A DNA stretch of 8,479 nt from an uncultured Clostridia bacterium (GTDB lineage: Bacteria; Bacillota; Clostridia; Lachnospirales; Anaerotignaceae), in contig CABSIK010000026.1 of assembly GCA_902477755.1 (NCBI GenBank), positions 1-8,479 on the forward strand. Reading direction: 5' to 3'. The notes below the pieces were generated by a model, which was given only the letters and a program-made list of their open reading frames with translations, had not been told where the DNA came from and did no database searches. Below, in pieces: positions 5,450 through 8,479 of this stretch (position 1 is the stretch's first letter; every line of letters begins with the position of its first letter). A program made the position numbers and the translations under genes.

Positions 5450-6160
5450 ATGGAAAAGGAATCCTTTGAAAAATATGTCAGGGAAGTGACTTCCTATGTG
5501 AAATTTCCCTTTGACCGTCGTGCCATCAGACAGGAACTTTTGGCACACATGGAAGACCTCTATGAAGATCTGCGTTTGCAGGATATTGACGAGGAACAGG
5601 CAGAACTGCTGACAGTGGACTATATGGGGGACAGTGGGGAAATAGGGAGAGAACTGAATGAAATCCATCATCCTCTTTGGGGCTGGATTTGGCTGGTGAC
5701 AAGATGGATCGCAAGGCTTTGTGTGGTGGCATTGGTTCTGTGGGGGCTTATCCAGGGAATTTATTTTGGAGAAACTTACTTTCGACAGATAGAGCACAAA
5801 TCCGAGAATGTGGTTTATACCATTTCACCAGTGTTTGAGGCGCATCTTTACGGCAGTGTGGTACAGATTGAGAAAATCCGGTATTATGACGACGGCACTT
5901 TGGAATATACCTATACCATCCGCCAGAATCCATGGCTCAGCAAGGGCATGGGAAGAGGTGGTATTGGCGCGGAAATTTATGTGGGGGAAGAAGTCTGCTA
6001 TGGAGATGGCGGTCGGTTTTCCAGCAATTCTCCTTTATATGAAAAGGGCAGAAATTGGAGTTATGATGTGCCGCCGGAAGCAGACAGGATTGTATTTTTC
6101 TTAGGCTATGAAGAAGAAATAGAAGTTTCCCTGACAGAAGGGCGGGTGATGGCAGAATGA
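5450..6160 (+). CDS. HAAS-domain membrane protein, copy 2 (HAAS2)
   Basis: A 236-residue paralogue of HAAS1. The HAAS domain at about 1-71 contains FDRRAIRQEL (21-30), HMEDLYED (33-40), DIDEEQAE and VDYMGDSGEIGREL. The hydrophobic span is about 78-105. The extracytoplasmic part opens with VVYTISP (121-127) and has IRYYDDGTLEY (143-153). It diverges strongly from copy 1 until the end, where SLTEGRVMAE returns unchanged. Start ATG 5450 has AAGGGG (5438-5443) 6 nt upstream; a second AGGAGG (5428-5433) is too far. No PadR gene or ATACCTAGA operator precedes it, and I see no convincing promoter: TTGACA at 5402-5407 has no matching -10. It is coupled to the next gene by an ATGA overlap. Confidence 0.85.
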   Translation: MEKESFEKYVREVTSYVKFPFDRRAIRQELLAHMEDLYEDLRLQDIDEEQAELLTVDYMGDSGEIGRELNEIHHPLWGWIWLVTRWIARLCVVALVLWGLIQGIYFGETYFRQIEHKSENVVYTISPVFEAHLYGSVVQIEKIRYYDDGTLEYTYTIRQNPWLSKGMGRGGIGAEIYVGEEVCYGDGGRFSSNSPLYEKGRNWSYDVPPEADRIVFFLGYEEEIEVSLTEGRVMAE

Positions 6161-6717
6161 AACGACAAAAGCAGATCGTAAGAAATATCATTCTGATTGT
6201 ATTGACAGTCCTGCTGTTTTTGTGGCAGGGGGGCTATCACCTGACACCAGAAGCTGTTTTTCGCAGTGCGGAAAAAGCGGAATGGCTGGGACCTGCGCAA
6301 GAAGTTATGGAAATCGGAACCAGAGATGATGGTTGCCGGTGTTTTGTAGGGATAGAACAAAAAGGATTCTATATGGTGTCGGCAAAACCGTGTCTGGGTA
6401 TTTTCTGGAAGTATACCAATAAACATTGGGATGGTTATTTCCCGATGACAGTAAAGACAAGAGCATGGGTTTCAGAGAACATTATCGTGGGGCAGACAAA
6501 GGAAATGGATGTTGTGGAAGTAGTCTGTGTTTTGGAAGAATGGAAAATTGAGAAAAATGACTGGCAGGAAGTTGGACACTATACCATTCCTGTGGAGGAA
6601 AATGGATTTTTCAGCATGGCATTGGATTCTGATACATCAAGTACAATGGAGTATGTGGTGAAAGAGGTCATTTGTAAAAATGCTGCCGGAGAAGTGATAG
6701 GAAAAGACAGCCAGTAG
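6157..6717 (+). CDS. S family copy 2 (S2)
   Basis: A 186-residue member of the S family. MKRQKQ is followed by a hydrophobic segment (about 8-23) without the cysteine and GG pattern seen in the other copies, then LTPEAVF (29-35), GPAQEV (45-50), GIFWKYT (81-87), VGQ with VVEVVC (111-124), PVEENGFF (145-152) and the C-terminal AAGEVIGKDSQ. All landmarks up to FW at 83-84 fall at the same residue numbers as in S1, so the first half aligns without gaps. Identity is clearly lower than between S1 and S1', so this is an older duplicate. The start codon overlaps the HAAS2 stop (ATGA). HAAS3 starts 26 nt after the stop, probably in the same transcript. Function is unknown; the extracellular domain is inferred from the single N-terminal span. 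Confidence 0.8.
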   Translation: MKRQKQIVRNIILIVLTVLLFLWQGGYHLTPEAVFRSAEKAEWLGPAQEVMEIGTRDDGCRCFVGIEQKGFYMVSAKPCLGIFWKYTNKHWDGYFPMTVKTRAWVSENIIVGQTKEMDVVEVVCVLEEWKIEKNDWQEVGHYTIPVEENGFFSMALDSDTSSTMEYVVKEVICKNAAGEVIGKDSQ

Positions 6718-6743
6718 GTGTAAGTCAGAAGGGGGAACATGAC

Positions 6744-7493
6744 ATGGCTAAGGAACTATTTGAAAATTACATCACAGCGGTGACTTCCCATGTGAAATTC
6801 CGCTTTGACCGTTACGCTATTGGGCAGGAATTACGGGAACACATGGAGGACTTGTATGAAGATTTGCTTTCTCAGGATATAGACGAGGAGCAGGCGGCAC
6901 AGCTGACGGTGGATTACATGGGGGACAGCGAGGAACTGGGAAAAGAACTGAACGAAGCCCATAATCCTGTTTTGGGATATGTGTGGCTGTGGATGCGCAG
7001 GCTGTTTATACTGATTTTTATCTTTTTTGGACTGCCCACGGTTTTTATGGGAGGATGCGGTGCCTTGATGACGGGGTATGATGCTGCGGAAACCTTTTTT
7101 ATGGATTTGCAGAAAGAAGACGATGTGGTGTATACGGTAGATGTAAACCAGAAGGTGAAAATTGATAACACGGTCTTTTCTGTGAAAAAACTGAAGTACC
7201 ATGAAGACGGCACTTTGGAAATACGGTATTTGTCCTATGGACTTCCCTTTACAGAACAAATTCTCTTTCCTTTTTCACTTTATGACTGCGAGGTCAGCAA
7301 TGGAGCGGATTATGTGAAAGTACAGGATTGGGGGATGGAACAGGAATATCATGTCCAAGGGCTGTATTGGGATATGAGTGTCTATCTGGAAGATTTTCCG
7401 GCGGATTCCAAGTGGTGCAACATCATTTATGAAAATGGGGAACGCAGTTTTACCATGGAGATTCCCCTGCCCCAGAAGGAGGGAGAAGCATGA
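6744..7493 (+). CDS. HAAS-domain membrane protein, copy 3 (HAAS3)
   Basis: A 249-residue HAAS protein. Its HAAS domain (about 1-71; HMEDLYEDLLSQDIDEEQAA at 33-52, VDYMGDSEELGKEL at 56-69) is closer in DNA sequence to HAAS1 than to HAAS2. By hand count about 128 of 150 bases match over the stretch beginning at 2573 and 6843. The hydrophobic segment is longer (about 79-110) and includes MGGCGALMTG. The outer part keeps VVYT (128-131) and HEDGTLEIRY (153-162) but otherwise differs, and it lacks the SLTEGRVMAE tail, ending PQKEGEA instead. ATG 6744 follows AAGGGGG (6729-6735) by 8 nt. The last codons carry a GGAGGGAG sequence that serves as ribosome binding site for the overlapping S3 gene (ATGA). 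Confidence 0.85.
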   Translation: MAKELFENYITAVTSHVKFRFDRYAIGQELREHMEDLYEDLLSQDIDEEQAAQLTVDYMGDSEELGKELNEAHNPVLGYVWLWMRRLFILIFIFFGLPTVFMGGCGALMTGYDAAETFFMDLQKEDDVVYTVDVNQKVKIDNTVFSVKKLKYHEDGTLEIRYLSYGLPFTEQILFPFSLYDCEVSNGADYVKVQDWGMEQEYHVQGLYWDMSVYLEDFPADSKWCNIIYENGERSFTMEIPLPQKEGEA

Positions 7494-8059
7494 AACGAAA
7501 AAAACAGATCATCATTTACCTTCTTTTGGTGGTGCTTTGTGTGGGAGGCTATATGTGGATCAATGGGTTGTGGTGGTCACCGAAGGCCGTTTTTGTCGCA
7601 AGTCAGAAAATGAATCATGTGGGACCTGTGGATGAAATTTTGACAGAGCTGGACTGCGGTGACGGCAGATATGCCATATTGGGCAGAGATGGGGAAAATC
7701 TGTATTACTGCAGTATGAAACGGACAAAGGGATTTTTCTGGGAAGGCACCGGAAGGGAATATTTTACCCGAGCTTATCTGGAGGAATATGACCAGATCAT
7801 TCAGGCAAGATATTACTGGAATAGAGATTTTCTCTTTGGTATTTGCAGAGAGCCAGAAGCAAAAGAAGTTTCTTTTCAGTTGGCAGATCCTGAGGGCAAT
7901 TTCCTAATGGAAGGAAAACTGCCTGTCAGAGAGGGCGGCATTTTCTTTGGTGCAAATATCAGAGGTGCCATTTTGGATGAAAGTGCCCAGCCTTATCATT
8001 TGCGAGCTTTGGATGCAGAGGGAAATGTCATTGCCGGTGAAGTGGAAGGTGTCCTGTAA
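7490..8059 (+). CDS. S family copy 3 (S3)
   Basis: A 189-residue S-family member: MKRKKQ, a hydrophobic span at about 7-22 (LCVGGYMW), WWSPKAVF (28-35), GPVDEIL (45-51), GFFWEGT (81-87), EPEAKEVSF (121-129), LPVREGGIFFG (144-154) and a C-terminal LRALDAEGNVIAGEV. It is the most divergent copy between residues 85 and 120, where it is rich in aromatic residues (YFTRAYLEEY, ARYYW). ATG overlaps the HAAS3 stop, with GGAGGGAG 6-13 nt upstream. The TAA stop lies inside the terminator hairpin that ends the operon. Predicted as one N-terminal membrane anchor and an extracellular domain; function unknown. Confidence 0.8.
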   Translation: MKRKKQIIIYLLLVVLCVGGYMWINGLWWSPKAVFVASQKMNHVGPVDEILTELDCGDGRYAILGRDGENLYYCSMKRTKGFFWEGTGREYFTRAYLEEYDQIIQARYYWNRDFLFGICREPEAKEVSFQLADPEGNFLMEGKLPVREGGIFFGANIRGAILDESAQPYHLRALDAEGNVIAGEVEGVL

Positions 8060-8078
8060 AAACAGGACATCTTTTTTT
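8049..8078 (+). terminator. Terminator of the HAAS2-S2-HAAS3-S3 operon
   Basis: A stem formed by TGTCCTGT (8050-8057) and ACAGGACA (8062-8069), extended by a G-T pair (8049/8070), has an AAAA loop and is followed by CTTTTTTT (8071-8078). The left arm encodes the last residues of S3 and the stop codon (8057-8059) falls at the loop. Confidence 0.92.
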
Positions 8079-8158
8079 AAAACCCCCTCTTTTGGCAGAA
8101 AATCAAAGGTTTTTGCCTATGGTGAAAAACTTCTTCAAAAAAATTTTGAAAAAACCCG

Positions 8159-8187
8159 TTGACAAAGTCTTTTTCTTTTGGTATTAT
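8159..8187 (+). promoter_or_regulatory. Promoter of the tRNA-Leu-Phe-Gly cluster
   Basis: A perfect -35 TTGACA (8159-8164), a 17-bp spacer and a near-consensus -10 TATTAT (8182-8187) are preceded by AT-rich A-tracts (about 8130-8155) that could act as an UP element. Transcription would start near 8194, about 23 nt before tRNA-Leu. This is the strongest sigma-A promoter in the window, as expected for stable RNA genes. Confidence 0.92.
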
Positions 8188-8216
8188 TAACAAGCCGTCA
8201 AACGACGACAGGATAA

Positions 8217-8300
8217 GCCCGAGTGGCGGAATTGGCAGACGCACAGGACTTAAAATCCTGCGAGGTAACACTCGTACCGGTTCGATCCCGGTCTCGGGCA
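8217..8300 (+). tRNA. tRNA-Leu (UAA)
   Basis: An 84-nt class II tRNA. The acceptor arms GCCCGAG (8217-8223) and CTCGGGC (8293-8299) pair perfectly, with discriminator A8300. The anticodon stem is CAGGA/TCCTG and the anticodon TAA is at 8251-8253. It has a long variable arm (GAGGTAACACTC region) and a TTCGATC T-loop. CCA is not encoded. Confidence 0.97.
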
Positions 8301-8328
8301 CTTCCTATGACGGTAGAAATCTGTATAT

Positions 8329-8401
<73 letters not shown>

Positions 8402-8407
8402 CTTTGT

Positions 8408-8479
8408 GCGCGAGTGGCTCAGTGGTAGAGCATCGCCTTGCCAAGGCGAGGGTCGCGAGTTCGAATCTCGTCTCGCGCT
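8408..8479 (+). tRNA. tRNA-Gly (GCC)
   Basis: A 72-nt tRNA. The acceptor arms GCGCGAG (8408-8414) and CTCGCGC (8472-8478) pair perfectly, with discriminator T8479, the usual U for Firmicutes tRNA-Gly. The anticodon stem is TCGCC/GGCGA with anticodon GCC at 8440-8442. It lies only 6 nt after tRNA-Phe. The window ends on the discriminator, so it is not visible whether CCA follows or whether the cluster continues. Confidence 0.96.

Noticed and set aside
5294..5797. 167-residue open frame on the minus strand over the start of HAAS2
   Set aside because: It is the antisense of the conserved HAAS coding sequence and runs over the promoter of the YedZ-like gene. It has no domain or ribosome binding site.

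Overview
The window looks like a chromosomal segment from an anaerobic, low-to-moderate-GC Gram-positive bacterium of the Clostridia (Lachnospirales-like). The grounds are a Firmicutes-type 16S 3' end, strong AAGGAGG/AAGGGGG ribosome binding sites, PadR/HAAS genes, a copper-amine-oxidase-N/PepSY secreted protein, and tRNA genes without an encoded CCA. The taxon is inferred from style, not from a marker gene.

Left (1-363): the last 37 bases of a 16S rRNA gene, a structured spacer, a tRNA-Tyr(GUA) gene and a strong intrinsic terminator. No 23S or 5S gene follows in the next 8 kb, so this 16S copy appears unlinked from 23S. From 364 to 1917: a monocistronic gene for a secreted protein with two copper-amine-oxidase-N-type domains and three PepSY domains. 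It has an extended -10 promoter, a tandem 11-bp repeat upstream and its own terminator. From 1918 to 2145: an intergenic region with five DnaA-box-like 9-mers in one orientation, four of them phased by multiples of 21 bp, followed by a promoter overlapped by two 21-bp palindromes.

Centre (2146-8078): an expanded PadR-HAAS locus. One PadR regulator is followed by HAAS1, S1 and S1'. A minus-strand gene for a YedZ/ferric-reductase-like membrane protein with its own promoter and operator comes next, then HAAS2, S2, HAAS3 and S3. 'S' is my label for a small family of about 190-residue, single-pass membrane-anchored proteins that I cannot name. Each HAAS gene overlaps the start of an S gene by ATGA, so the unit of duplication looks like a translationally coupled HAAS+S pair. 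The HAAS helical domain is nearly constant among copies while the extracytoplasmic part has diverged. A plausible reading, inferred and not proven, is that several membrane pairs report to, or are controlled by, the single PadR protein.

Right (8079-8479): a strong consensus promoter and a tRNA cluster, Leu(UAA)-Phe(GAA)-Gly(GCC). The window ends on the discriminator base of tRNA-Gly.
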